From assembly GCF_017581925.1 (NCBI RefSeq), contig NZ_JAGEVG010000020.1, positions 1 through 64,000 of the forward strand: 64,000 nt of DNA. The letters are read 5' to 3'. The position numbers and the translations under genes were made by a program. Below the pieces are notes generated by a model, which was not told the origin of the DNA, made no database searches, and worked only from the letters and a program-made list of their open reading frames with translations. Positions 16,792 through 26,350 of this stretch are shown piece after piece (positions within the stretch are counted from its first letter, which is position 1; every line of letters begins with the position of its first letter). Source of the stretch: Gelidibacter pelagius. GTDB taxonomy: Bacteria; Bacteroidota; Bacteroidia; Flavobacteriales; Flavobacteriaceae.

Positions 16792-18816
16792 TCAATATTT
16801 ATAAGTTAATGTAACGCGTGTTCCTAAAGTTCTGTCGTCGTCTTCAAGATCGGTAATTTGAAGGTAAATGGTGTGGTCGTTCAAATGATTGTACAATGTC
16901 AATCGGTCCTGTACTATGGTCGTACCCATGGAATTGTGCAATTTTTTGTTCTTGGCGCTTTCTTTTCGGCCTATGCCATTGTCCTCTATAATTATTTTTA
17001 AATCATTGGTAGTGTCAAAAATGATCATCAATTTTTTTTCGGCTTTTAAACTTGGTTGCAGTCCGTGCCAAATAGCATTTTCCACAATAGGCTGTAAGAG
17101 TAGCGGTGGAATTTGGTATTGTGAAAGCGCTTCTTTGGAATCGACTTGTATGGTGTAATTGAAATTCTCACCCATTCTGCTTTGTTCCAAAGAAAGGTAC
17201 AATTCTAAAATTTCCAATTCCTCTTCCACGGTTATTTTTTTCCGGTTGCTGTTTTGTAAGATGCCACGCAGTAGACTGGCAAAATCGTCCAAATACGCTA
17301 TGGCGTCTTCATTTCGGGAGGTCATGATTAAATTTTTTATAGCGTTCATGCTATTGAAAATAAAATGCGGATTCATTTGAGAGCGCAAGGCCATCATCTC
17401 CGTTTCCTTGATGCGAATGTTAAAATCGTCTTTGATCTTTTGATTCCGTTCACGTTCTATTTCTGAATAGAGCGCAATAAGCTCACTGGTCTTTTTTTGG
17501 ACTTTGGTATCCAGTTCGCGGTTCATATCCTCCTGCATGAGCTGGTTGGTCTTTAGTTGATTGATCAAGGCTGTCGTAGCTTCTTCCTTCTCTCTTTGGA
17601 GTAGAAATACATTTTTCCCTAAAGCCAATGAAAAGCAATACACCTCGACCAACAAGCCAATCTGAAAAATAATATTGAGGGATTCCTTGAAGCTAAAAAA
17701 ATGTCCTCGAACAAAATGCAGCGAGTTATAGGCTACATAAGTGCTTAAGATAGCTCCTATGAAAAAGAATGATTGGCCTATTATAAAATAGACCAACAAG
17801 GGGTGTTTTACTTTATAAATGACCCAGAATATTAAAATAAAGTTTAGAGGAAGAATAAAGTAACGAATCATATAAAAAATTCGGACCGAATATTTTCCAC
17901 CAAGTAAAAAATGCGTAAAGACAAAATTGGTCAGAGCATATAAAAAACAGAAGAGGCCCAAGTAAAAAAGAATTTTTGCCAGCAATCTATCATAATTCTT
18001 CACCTGTAAAAGCTTCATAATAAATAAGATGTAAAATCCTATAAAGATGAACTGCACGGGTTCAAATAAGCTAAAGGCAAGCTTTGGGATATGCTCAAAA
18101 AAGTTGCTGATTGGTGCAGAAGTGGATCGGAGTACAAGAAATCCATAAATAAGTTGAAAAAACAGGTATCCTAAATAATAGAAGTAGAGCATATTGCGCA
18201 GACGCAACCAAAAAACGAGCGCAAATATAAAAATGGTGGTAAGCGAAATAATATAGAAATAAAGAAAACCAATGGACATCTGTTGTTCTTTATAATCTAA
18301 TGATGAAAACTTCCAATAGCCTCTTTCAGAATAGATAATGGGAGGATATCTGGAGTTTTCAGAATTTACGTCAAGCCTGAGATAAAGCTGCGATTTTTGT
18401 AATGGTGGGAAACGCAATTGGGTAAATGTACGTTCTTCTTTATTTGCTCGTTCTGACAAGGCTACATAATACCCATTCTTCAATTCTTTATAGCCCTCGT
18501 CTGTTTGTTGATAAATCGTCGTGTAATCCAACTGGCTTTTTAGATAAACTTCAACAGTATCTTGCGATCGGTTCTCAATTTCAAAGTGGAGCCAAACCGA
18601 TGAGTTCACGGAAGCAATGAAGCTGGAATCATAAGGCTGCCAAACAGCGTGTTGCCGAATCTCTTGAAATGATGTACTTCGATCGGAAAATACAGCCTTA
18701 ACATGTGTATTGCTCAGTAAATTGAGCTTATTTGGAATAGAATCGATCATAATCTGCCCAGAGATCTGAGCAAAACCCAATGATAAATAGCAAATTATGA
18801 ACGCAAGGATTTTCAT
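16792..18816 (-). CDS. 7TMR-DISM sensor histidine kinase, LytS type
   Basis: The 674-residue protein has a signal peptide (about 1-20), a periplasmic 7TMR-DISM extracellular domain (about 35-185), seven transmembrane segments (about 190-400) and a coiled coil (about 410-470). A His_kinase domain follows with phosphoacceptor His484 in NPHFIFN, then an ATPase domain with PIVENAIWHGL and IIIEDNGIGRKES. This is the usual sensor partner of LytTR regulators in Bacteroidota. The extracellular domain belongs to a group thought to bind carbohydrate-like ligands. The gene and the regulator at 16030-16788 form one transcript. Confidence 0.93.
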   Translation of the reverse strand: MKILAFIICYLSLGFAQISGQIMIDSIPNKLNLLSNTHVKAVFSDRSTSFQEIRQHAVWQPYDSSFIASVNSSVWLHFEIENRSQDTVEVYLKSQLDYTTIYQQTDEGYKELKNGYYVALSERANKEERTFTQLRFPPLQKSQLYLRLDVNSENSRYPPIIYSERGYWKFSSLDYKEQQMSIGFLYFYIISLTTIFIFALVFWLRLRNMLYFYYLGYLFFQLIYGFLVLRSTSAPISNFFEHIPKLAFSLFEPVQFIFIGFYILFIMKLLQVKNYDRLLAKILFYLGLFCFLYALTNFVFTHFLLGGKYSVRIFYMIRYFILPLNFILIFWVIYKVKHPLLVYFIIGQSFFFIGAILSTYVAYNSLHFVRGHFFSFKESLNIIFQIGLLVEVYCFSLALGKNVFLLQREKEEATTALINQLKTNQLMQEDMNRELDTKVQKKTSELIALYSEIERERNQKIKDDFNIRIKETEMMALRSQMNPHFIFNSMNAIKNLIMTSRNEDAIAYLDDFASLLRGILQNSNRKKITVEEELEILELYLSLEQSRMGENFNYTIQVDSKEALSQYQIPPLLLQPIVENAIWHGLQPSLKAEKKLMIIFDTTNDLKIIIEDNGIGRKESAKNKKLHNSMGTTIVQDRLTLYNHLNDHTIYLQITDLEDDDRTLGTRVTLTYKY

Positions 18817-19099
18817 TGTAGCTAAAATACCATTCTATTTTTAAAAGATAGACCATGGTTTAGAATTTAGCTCCTTTGATTTAGTATTTGGTAGGTTCTG
18901 AGTTTTTTCTGACCTCGAAACCGTTTAAACTAACGAATCATTATATAATTATTGATTTCTAAGAATTTTCTTTTAGTGCGCTTTTAAAATTAATCATGGA
19001 TAATACTACTGAAAACAGAGGAAACTTGACATTTATGGTGATATTCACTATTAAAACATTCGGTCTGATTACCTATTCGTTTTTTTACTTGAATTTATT

Positions 19100-20539
19100 T
19101 TATAGACCCCACAATATGGGTAGGATATAATAAACAAATAAGGTTAAAACAATAATTGATATCAGATTCATCCAAAAACCAGATTTAATCATATCGATGA
19201 TTCTCAAATAACCAGAGCCAAAGACGACGGCATTTGGTGGTGTAGCTACAGGCAACATAAATGCACATGACGCAGCTGTTGTGGTTGCTACAATTAACAC
19301 AAAGGGGTTAACGTCTAAACTCACTGCAATTGGTGCTAAAATTGGTAATAGCATAGCTGTGGTAGCTAAATTGGAAGTTATTTCCGTTAAAAAATTTACA
19401 GCAACTATAATAATAAAAACCAATAAAAACAGAGAAACTCCAATTAATAAATCAATCTGACTTCCCAACCATAACGCTAAACCAGTTTCTTTAAAACCTG
19501 CAGCTAAAGCCATGCCTCCACCGAAAAGTAAAATGATTCCCCATGGAATTTTTACAGCATCTTCCCAACCGATAATTCTTTGGTTTTTATTTTTTGTAGG
19601 TAAAATAAATAAAATCATGGCAGCACTCATCGCTATGATCGTATCATCTATTCCTGGAATTATGGACTGAAGCACAAAGGAGCGTGTGATCCAGCAGATT
19701 GCTGTAAAAATAAAAACAATTAAAACGAGCTTTTCTTCAAATTGCATTGGTCCCAATTCTTTTATTAATCGATTGATCTCTCCTTTCCCTCCGGGAAATT
19801 CTTTTTGTTTAAACTTGAAAGCCACACGTGTTAAATAAAACCATGCAATTGTTAATAATATAATTGAAATTGGCAGTCCATATTGAATCCACTGCCCAAA
19901 GGTGATTTCTATGCCGTAGGCTTTTTGAACAAACCCTGCCATTACTAAGTTGGGTGGTGTACCAATTAGCGTTGCAATTCCACCAATTGACGCTGAATAG
20001 GCGATACTGAGCATTAAAGCTTTTCCGAAATTAGTATTCTCATTTTCTATGGTTGTAGGGTTGTCTTTCAATTGAGCAACTATGGACATCCCCATAGGTA
20101 GCATCATGACTGCCGTAGCAGTATTCGAAATCCACATGGATAGAAATGCAGTGGCCACCATAAAACCAAGAATTACTTTATAGATATTGGTCCCAATTCC
20201 TTTGATAATATATAAAGCGATGCGTTTATGCAAATTCCATTTTTCGATAGCAATTGCCAAGAAAAACCCTCCCAAATAAAGAAACACATACTTATCACCA
20301 TAGGCGGCAGTAGTATCTTCGATTCTCATAATACCTGTTAAAGGAAATAAGATTAAGGGTAATAGTGCTGTTGCTGCGATAGGAACAGCCTCTGTTGTCC
20401 ACCATATTGCTACCCAAATAGTGACTCCTAACATAAAATGGGCATTTTCAGGCATGCCTTGAGGTTTGTCTAAAAGTGTTAGGATAAAAAAGGATAACGG
20501 CCCAAGGATTAGAGCTATAGTTTTTTTAGGGAATGTCAT
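19100..20539 (-). CDS. DASS/SLC13-family sodium-coupled anion transporter
   Basis: The 479-residue membrane protein has about 11-12 hydrophobic segments. The two signature clefts of the divalent anion:sodium symporter family are visible: SNTATAVMMLPMGMSI (first half) and the second SNLATTAMLLP segment. GGIATLIGTPPNLVMAGF and ATPPNAVVFGSGYLRI are also typical. Substrates in the family are dicarboxylates, citrate or sulphate; the sequence does not decide between them. It is the last gene on the SusCD side, separated by a hairpin at 20600-20621 from the preceding gene, so it may be expressed at a lower level or on its own. Import of an organic acid product of the locus is plausible. Confidence 0.9.
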   Translation of the reverse strand: MTFPKKTIALILGPLSFFILTLLDKPQGMPENAHFMLGVTIWVAIWWTTEAVPIAATALLPLILFPLTGIMRIEDTTAAYGDKYVFLYLGGFFLAIAIEKWNLHKRIALYIIKGIGTNIYKVILGFMVATAFLSMWISNTATAVMMLPMGMSIVAQLKDNPTTIENENTNFGKALMLSIAYSASIGGIATLIGTPPNLVMAGFVQKAYGIEITFGQWIQYGLPISIILLTIAWFYLTRVAFKFKQKEFPGGKGEINRLIKELGPMQFEEKLVLIVFIFTAICWITRSFVLQSIIPGIDDTIIAMSAAMILFILPTKNKNQRIIGWEDAVKIPWGIILLFGGGMALAAGFKETGLALWLGSQIDLLIGVSLFLLVFIIIVAVNFLTEITSNLATTAMLLPILAPIAVSLDVNPFVLIVATTTAASCAFMLPVATPPNAVVFGSGYLRIIDMIKSGFWMNLISIIVLTLFVYYILPILWGL

Positions 20540-20599
20540 TGAATGTGGTATTTATACGCTGTGAAGCTTAGGACGATGAAAACATTATAATTACTAATA

Positions 20600-20621
20600 A
20601 GCCATACTTAATAGTATGGCT
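20600..20621 (-). terminator. Hairpin between the PcRGLX-like gene and the DASS gene
   Basis: AGCCATAC (20600-20607) pairs perfectly with GTATGGCT (20614-20621) around a six-base loop. The minus-strand T-run after it is weak, so it may attenuate transcription or protect RNA ends rather than terminate fully. Confidence 0.5.
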
Positions 20622-20649
20622 CATTGATAATTTTTACCGTAACCTCATT

Positions 20650-23268
20650 TTATTTAGAAACTTTCTCTTTCTCAGTTTTTTCTAACCAATACAGCAAATA
20701 AGGAATATTGTTTGCATGCGTCCATCCAAAAACTCGAAGACCCATATTTAACTCCCAAATTGCAGCTCTATCTGAATCCTCTGGTAATCTTGAGATTTCC
20801 AATAAAGCATCACTAAATTCTTTTTGAGTAGTTGCGTTACTTATTGTTATTGGAAGTTTTGAGACTTTTAACATCTCGGCCCTTTTTTGGGCTTCTTCAA
20901 AATAAGCTTTGTTCCCACTTAATTCGTATCCAAGAATTAGTGGATAGATAGTGGCTAAATAGGACTCCATTTTGTGGTTCAATGGCGGTACGTTTTTAAC
21001 CCATCTGGCATGATCTATAAGTGCTTTCTTCACTTCTTCACTTCCAGTTAATTGATAGTATTTATATAAGCCTTGAGCCACATAGGTTTGTGAATAGCCA
21101 TATCTGTCCAATAAAATATTTCCGCCTTGTTCTTTTTGAAGGTCCAGCAAAATTCTTACACGATCATCCAGTTCAGTTTTATATTTTTCTAACTTGGTAG
21201 CGTCATAGAGTTCCATTAAATTAAGGACAGACAAATATAATCTTCTGCCTCTTAAATCGTGATCTCCCCAAATTCTTTTTATATAGGTGTCTCCGGTCAT
21301 TTTGGCAACTTCCAGCGCTCTTTGATCTCCTGTTATATAATATGAAGCTATCCAACCTTGAATCCAAACATGGGCACTCAAGACGGCATTCCAGTGCTCA
21401 CTAGCGTGTCTGAGGCCAACTCCTAAATAGGGTGTTGATTCTGGTTCATCTTGATAATTCCAAAAATCTATTGACTCGTTAAGTTCTCCTATATAAGTTC
21501 TTTTTTTAGGCCAATGAATATTATCGACATCCATGGTATGTTTACTCATGCTTTCGGCCATGTGATAGTATTTTGGATTGCCTGTTCGCATAAAATTTGT
21601 CCATAAACTAAAATCAGCGGTCGGCTCATTGTTGTTCCACATATACCATTGATCATTGAAATAATAGGTTTTCATATCACCATAATTAAACATACCGTAC
21701 CAAGATTCCCATTCTTGATTAAAGGCCATCCAATCGTACTTATATTGTAAGGCATTTTCAAATTCTGGAAATTTGGTGCTATAAGGTGCCATATTTCCAT
21801 AAACTTTAGAACCGGTATACCATTTTGGACTTGCATGGGCAATAGGAGGATCTAACACAAAATCCATTGTGTTTTCAATGATTTCTATTTTTTCCGCAGT
21901 ATGAAAGTAATAAATGAACTCCGTAGTTTTAGTAATTCCTTGAGCGAAGTTGGCTAACATTTCACTATCTATCTTTGTATTCGCTCGTTCAAAACTCATA
22001 GGATCAATACTGGCTGGCCATACATATGCATTAATCGAGTTAGTAGTGGGGTCAATTTCTAATTCTTTGGGATATTCCTGAAGAAAGTTCTTTATTCCTA
22101 TGCTAATCCCTTTTGACTTATCAGAAATATCAATCCATCCTTTTGCCCTTTCTGCATTTACGAGGGGTGATTTACCATTGAAAACCGTTGCGGAAAATCC
22201 TTTTTCTCTTTCTGTGGAAGTGGAAGTTTCCATAGCTTTCTTTTGCTGAGGTCCTATCTGTAAAACTCCCATCTTCTTATCGACAAGCGGCGCTTCAAAT
22301 GCGTCATAAGCTTGAGTTGTGTTTAAATCCCTATCGGTGTTGGTTGAAGTAGAAAATTGAACCTCTTTATCTAAATGAAATTTAAAGGTTAAACCACATC
22401 CTGCAATTTGGTCATTAGGCTGGGTCCATCCTATATCGTCAGTTGAGGCTTCTGAAATAATATTTGTGTTTTGAGTAGCAATATTGGCATATTCGCCTTC
22501 TTGAATTTTATGTTTATCTGGTACACCGGTATAAGTGAGCGTGTGCAGTACTTTAATGTAACTCTTTCCTGCATAGGCGTGAATTCTTAATGTGAAAGGC
22601 GAATCGTTATTGTCACTTTGATTATATTTATATGTGCCCTCTATTCTAAATATGGTATGTAAAGGTCCGGAACCTTTTTCTCTGAAAACTTCATTGACGA
22701 TGGCTTTTGAAAGATCAATTCCAGAATCGTCTAATATGTCTAAAAAAGTACCTCTATAGTTTTCTGGAGCAGATGCAATCAATTCATCTTTTGAGTACTC
22801 TTTGTCACCGTTTTTATCTATATATACTTCATCTAAAAAACCATGTCCTTTCTTATTAATATTAAATTTTAAGGTCCCGGTGTTTACCACTATACCTCCA
22901 GTAGGTCTCATATTATTTGAAGAAACAATTCGATTTTCTGGTTCCATTGGATAGATGCCTTCGCCATATTCCAAAGTATAATTAGAGGCTTCATCTGCGA
23001 AAAAGAATACCCAAATCCATTTAATACTGTCGTCTGCCGGTTCCCATGTTGTAACTTCTGTAGTTTGAGATACAATTTCTTTCCCCTTACTATTTAGCAT
23101 CCTAACATTATCAACTGAAAATAATTCGCCTTTCGGGAACGGAATTCCTAAGGTTATCGGAGCCCCTTTTTTATTGTTTTCAATTTTTATAGGGACTTGT
23201 TTTTGGATTGCCGCGCTAATATTAAAAGTTATGATTAGTGCTAACAACAATAATATTCTATTTTTCAT
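20650..23268 (-). CDS. PcRGLX/YetA-like exported protein
   Basis: The 872-residue product has a signal peptide (about 1-20). Its sequence layout matches the PcRGLX/YetA group: an N-terminal beta-barrel part (IPFPKGELFSVDNVRML), a central beta-sandwich (about 300-480), and a C-terminal alpha/alpha-toroid (YYFHTAEKIE, GLRHASEHWNAVLSAHVWIQGW split over two helices, MESYLATIYPLILGYE). The founding fungal enzyme is an exo-acting rhamnogalacturonan lyase (PL26). Many bacterial members have no known substrate, so lyase activity is not claimed here. Its start overlaps the stop of the ROK gene by four bases (ATGA), which shows tight co-expression. It is the only likely carbohydrate-cleaving enzyme of the locus. 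Confidence 0.75.
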   Translation of the reverse strand: MKNRILLLLALIITFNISAAIQKQVPIKIENNKKGAPITLGIPFPKGELFSVDNVRMLNSKGKEIVSQTTEVTTWEPADDSIKWIWVFFFADEASNYTLEYGEGIYPMEPENRIVSSNNMRPTGGIVVNTGTLKFNINKKGHGFLDEVYIDKNGDKEYSKDELIASAPENYRGTFLDILDDSGIDLSKAIVNEVFREKGSGPLHTIFRIEGTYKYNQSDNNDSPFTLRIHAYAGKSYIKVLHTLTYTGVPDKHKIQEGEYANIATQNTNIISEASTDDIGWTQPNDQIAGCGLTFKFHLDKEVQFSTSTNTDRDLNTTQAYDAFEAPLVDKKMGVLQIGPQQKKAMETSTSTEREKGFSATVFNGKSPLVNAERAKGWIDISDKSKGISIGIKNFLQEYPKELEIDPTTNSINAYVWPASIDPMSFERANTKIDSEMLANFAQGITKTTEFIYYFHTAEKIEIIENTMDFVLDPPIAHASPKWYTGSKVYGNMAPYSTKFPEFENALQYKYDWMAFNQEWESWYGMFNYGDMKTYYFNDQWYMWNNNEPTADFSLWTNFMRTGNPKYYHMAESMSKHTMDVDNIHWPKKRTYIGELNESIDFWNYQDEPESTPYLGVGLRHASEHWNAVLSAHVWIQGWIASYYITGDQRALEVAKMTGDTYIKRIWGDHDLRGRRLYLSVLNLMELYDATKLEKYKTELDDRVRILLDLQKEQGGNILLDRYGYSQTYVAQGLYKYYQLTGSEEVKKALIDHARWVKNVPPLNHKMESYLATIYPLILGYELSGNKAYFEEAQKRAEMLKVSKLPITISNATTQKEFSDALLEISRLPEDSDRAAIWELNMGLRVFGWTHANNIPYLLYWLEKTEKEKVSK

Positions 23269-24128
23269 ATTCTAATTATCGTATTGTTATTTGATTTTTG
23301 GATGCATAAAGAGGCTGCACCTAATATTGCCGATCCTTTTGTTGTTGATACTTCAATTACTAAATTTTCGATTTGTTTTTGATAAGCAAAAGAACTCAAG
23401 CTTTCAAGCATGGTATCTTTAAAATGAGGATAGGCCTTGCTGATGGAGCCTCCTAAAAAAATGGCATCCGGTGCAAATAAATACAAGATATATTTAAGGG
23501 TTTCACCCAAATGTTCTCCATATTCTTTAAAGGCCTTCAATGCGCATTCTTGTCCTTTTACTGCATTTGTTGCAACATCTCTGGCTGTTGAATTATAATG
23601 TTGGGAAAAGAAGAAACTTCCAGCGTAGTTTTCGATAATACTATCTTTATAAGGTAACATTCCTATTTCCCCAGCCCCACAAAGCACACCGTTATAAAGA
23701 GCTTTGTTAATTATTATTCCCATACCAACACCTGTACCTAAAGAAAGTCCTATAACATTGCTGTACTTTTTGGCTTCACCATATGTAAATTCACCCAAGG
23801 CGAAACAATTGGCGTCATTGTTTATAAAAACCGGAAGATTAAATTCTTTTTCAAGGATTTGTTTCAATGGGATTTCCTTCCACGCAGGTATATTTTGTAC
23901 ATCATACACAATTCCATTAACAGCATCTACTACTGCTGGAACGCCAACACCAATGGCGAGAACTTTTGAGGTGAGATTCTCGCGTATAATTTGTATCAAA
24001 TTTTGGAGATTAACATCGGCAGTGGCCGTGCTATCAACTAAAATATGAGCTTCATTTTTAATTGAATTACCTTGAACCGTACCAACATTAATTGTCGTTC
24101 CTCCTATATCTACACCTAGTATTTCCAT
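23265..24128 (-). CDS. ROK-family sugar kinase
   Basis: The 287-residue cytoplasmic protein has the ATP-phosphate loop near the N-terminus (LGVDIGGTTINVG), the catalytic Asp in INNDANCFALGE, and a second phosphate-binding loop in LSLGTGVGMGI. The Cys-rich zinc motif of classical ROK members is absent; the segment reads GAGEIGMLPYKDSIIENYAG. This is a variant seen in other ROK kinases of Bacteroidota. A hexose or amino-sugar such as glucosamine, N-acetylglucosamine or mannose is the usual substrate; the deacetylases in the same locus favour an amino sugar, by inference. The gene lies ten bases after the MFS gene. Confidence 0.88.
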   Translation of the reverse strand: MEILGVDIGGTTINVGTVQGNSIKNEAHILVDSTATADVNLQNLIQIIRENLTSKVLAIGVGVPAVVDAVNGIVYDVQNIPAWKEIPLKQILEKEFNLPVFINNDANCFALGEFTYGEAKKYSNVIGLSLGTGVGMGIIINKALYNGVLCGAGEIGMLPYKDSIIENYAGSFFFSQHYNSTARDVATNAVKGQECALKAFKEYGEHLGETLKYILYLFAPDAIFLGGSISKAYPHFKDTMLESLSSFAYQKQIENLVIEVSTTKGSAILGAASLCIQKSNNNTIIRI

Positions 24129-24138
24129 AGTCCCAATT

Positions 24139-25401
24139 TTAATTGCTTTTTTTAAGGCTTATGGTTTTGTTGTTTACTAAGGGCTTGGCCCAAAATCCAA
24201 TAGATAGAATGAACAGTAAAGGAATGATGAGGAAAAACAATGCTGCTCTTAAGCTAATAAGTTCACCCAACCAGCCAACGATAAAAGGGACAATAGCACC
24301 GCCCGCTATCCCAGTACATAAAATTCCTGAGAGAGAACCGTGGTGACTTGTAACCGAGTTAAGTGCCAATGAGAAAATAATGGACCACATGACTGATATG
24401 AAAAAACCTATAAGTGGAAAAGCTATCAACGCCACATTTAGAGAGCCAGTAATAGCTACTACAACTGTAACGATGGTCGTTGCGGTGGCCAGAATAAGGA
24501 GTTTTCTACTATCCATAATTTTTAAAAGTAAGAGCCCCAGAAGACATCCTATTGTGAGCATTGCCCAGAAATATGAGACTGTATCTGCACCAACGGTTTG
24601 TGCGTCAACATTGTGATACTCCAATAAAAATTGAGAGATCCAGCTCCCTATCCCTTGTTCGGTCCCTACGTAACAGAAGATTCCTAAAAAATAAAGTATG
24701 GTCCACTTGTTTTTCAAAAGATTCATATAAGAACTTTTATCTCCAGCTCTTTCATCTTCATTCTTTTCAACTTGTGGATACTTAATAAAAAGAACCACGA
24801 TCAACATGATCAATGCGATAAATGAAAAGACAAAATATAAGGACACCCAAGGCAAGTCTGAAGGAACAAAGTCTCTCAACAAGCTAGCAACGGATTGTGA
24901 ATTTAAGCTGACATCACTTACTAAATACTTATATAAATAAGGACTAGCAAAAGACGCCAAGCCAAATACAAGTTGTGCTAATACAGAATTGAATGCAAAA
25001 TGTTCTTCACCTCCCGCAACTCTGAGCATTGGGTTAATAACCACTTGAAGGACCGCCATACAACATCCCAAACTAAATAAAGTGATGGTAAATGTGATAT
25101 AGCTCGGGTTGATCGCAAACAAAAACGAAGCGAGGGTCATCACAAAAAATGATGCTACCAATAAGGTTTTGTTGCCATATTTTTCTGATAAAAATCCTGC
25201 AGGAATGGACATTACGCCATAAGCAATAAAAAACGAAAATGGCAATAAGCCTGTGAGAGTTAGGCTTAAATCAAAACTCTGCTTAACGTCTACAATTATA
25301 GAGTTAAGAATGTTAGTTATAAAAGAGATCACAAAGAAAACTAGCATTACCAATAATATGATATGGTAGAATCTCTTTGTTGCTTTATCTTGGTTAGTCA
25401 T
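24139..25401 (-). CDS. Sugar MFS transporter, FucP/NagP-like
   Basis: The 420-residue protein has twelve predicted membrane segments. The segment FFIAYGVMSIPAGFLSEKYG resembles the first signature of the FucP branch of the major facilitator family, and LQVVINPMLRVAGG corresponds to the Q..NP motif of that branch. These proteins move monosaccharides such as fucose, glucose or N-acetylglucosamine through the inner membrane with protons or sodium. Position in the locus (after the deacetylases, before the kinase) fits import of the released sugar. The specificity is not readable. Confidence 0.9.
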   Translation of the reverse strand: MTNQDKATKRFYHIILLVMLVFFVISFITNILNSIIVDVKQSFDLSLTLTGLLPFSFFIAYGVMSIPAGFLSEKYGNKTLLVASFFVMTLASFLFAINPSYITFTITLFSLGCCMAVLQVVINPMLRVAGGEEHFAFNSVLAQLVFGLASFASPYLYKYLVSDVSLNSQSVASLLRDFVPSDLPWVSLYFVFSFIALIMLIVVLFIKYPQVEKNEDERAGDKSSYMNLLKNKWTILYFLGIFCYVGTEQGIGSWISQFLLEYHNVDAQTVGADTVSYFWAMLTIGCLLGLLLLKIMDSRKLLILATATTIVTVVVAITGSLNVALIAFPLIGFFISVMWSIIFSLALNSVTSHHGSLSGILCTGIAGGAIVPFIVGWLGELISLRAALFFLIIPLLFILSIGFWAKPLVNNKTISLKKSN

Positions 25402-25448
25402 ATTCAGTTATTAAATTAGTTGGATAGTTAGGTGTTTATGTAGTGCTT

Positions 25449-26339
25449 CTATTGCTTTAGCATAGGAAAGAAGTGTTTAATTTCTTCATCAGTAGGCTGT
25501 TTGCCATACTCACAGATTTCAAAAAATTCTACGTTTTTTACTTTTGACACATCTGCATTTGGATACCATTTATTTAAAGCCTCTAAGCCTGTCTTATCTA
25601 ATGGTCTTCCTTTAAGAAATACATTCTTCATCCATTCAAAACGTTCGTTTTCTCCTTTAGGAATCTCGTCCATATTCATTCCCATGACCCATGGCATCCA
25701 TTCAAATACTTGCGATTCATGAGCTGCAAAAGCTCTTTGCTTTTGTTCCATAACATCATCAATAACCACAGCGATGTCTTTAGAAAAAGGATAGGGTTTT
25801 TGAAAGTTATCTTGCATATATAGAAAGATTGGATTCTTTTGTAATGGCGGTGTGTCTGGTGCGACATTTGGAACAATAACTAAGTAGGCAGCATCTTGAA
25901 CTGCAATCCCGGCATTTCTATGATCTGGATGATAATCATTAGGTCGTAATCCAAGAACAATATCTGCATCCCAATCTCTAATGGCCCTAATGACTTGATG
26001 TCTGACCGCTAAGGTTGGAAATAATTCGGCGTCATGATTATCTAAAACTTCATATTCAATGCCTAATATTTCACCAGCTTTTTGAGCTTCTGCACGCCTT
26101 CTTTTACCTAGTACGCCACCGCCCATATCTTGATGGCCTGCATCACCGTTAGTGAGGGCAAGAAATTTGACCTTGTGGCCTAGTTTAGCATATAATGCAG
26201 CAGTTCCACCAACACCAAAATCACAATCGTCAGGGTGGGCACCAATGGCAATGATCCTTAACGGAGCATTTGTTTTCTCTTGAGCAAAGGTGTGGAGGCT
26301 TATAAGAAAGGTGAATAATAAAAATCCTATTTTTTTCAT
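25449..26339 (-). CDS. Exported PIG-L family deacetylase
   Basis: The 296-residue protein has a signal peptide (about 1-20, ending TFAQ). Zinc-binding motifs of the PIG-L/LmbE fold are complete: AHPDD at 34-38 and HPDH at 137-140, with DAGH and RR.EA also present. These enzymes remove acetyl groups from N-acetylglucosamine-containing molecules; some act on other N-acetyl amino sugars. The signal peptide places it in the periplasm or outer membrane, unlike the cytoplasmic bacillithiol and mycothiol enzymes. It lies 11 bases from the neighbouring deacetylase gene (26351-27244), to which it is clearly related. The C-terminal motif (EYGKQPTDE) is shared by both. Confidence 0.9.
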   Translation of the reverse strand: MKKIGFLLFTFLISLHTFAQEKTNAPLRIIAIGAHPDDCDFGVGGTAALYAKLGHKVKFLALTNGDAGHQDMGGGVLGKRRRAEAQKAGEILGIEYEVLDNHDAELFPTLAVRHQVIRAIRDWDADIVLGLRPNDYHPDHRNAGIAVQDAAYLVIVPNVAPDTPPLQKNPIFLYMQDNFQKPYPFSKDIAVVIDDVMEQKQRAFAAHESQVFEWMPWVMGMNMDEIPKGENERFEWMKNVFLKGRPLDKTGLEALNKWYPNADVSKVKNVEFFEICEYGKQPTDEEIKHFFPMLKQ

Positions 26340-26350
26340 CGTTTTTTATT

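Noticed and set aside
20650-23268. Firm assignment as rhamnogalacturonan lyase
   Set aside because: Only family-level resemblance is visible, and the locus has no rhamnose or galacturonate catabolic genes.
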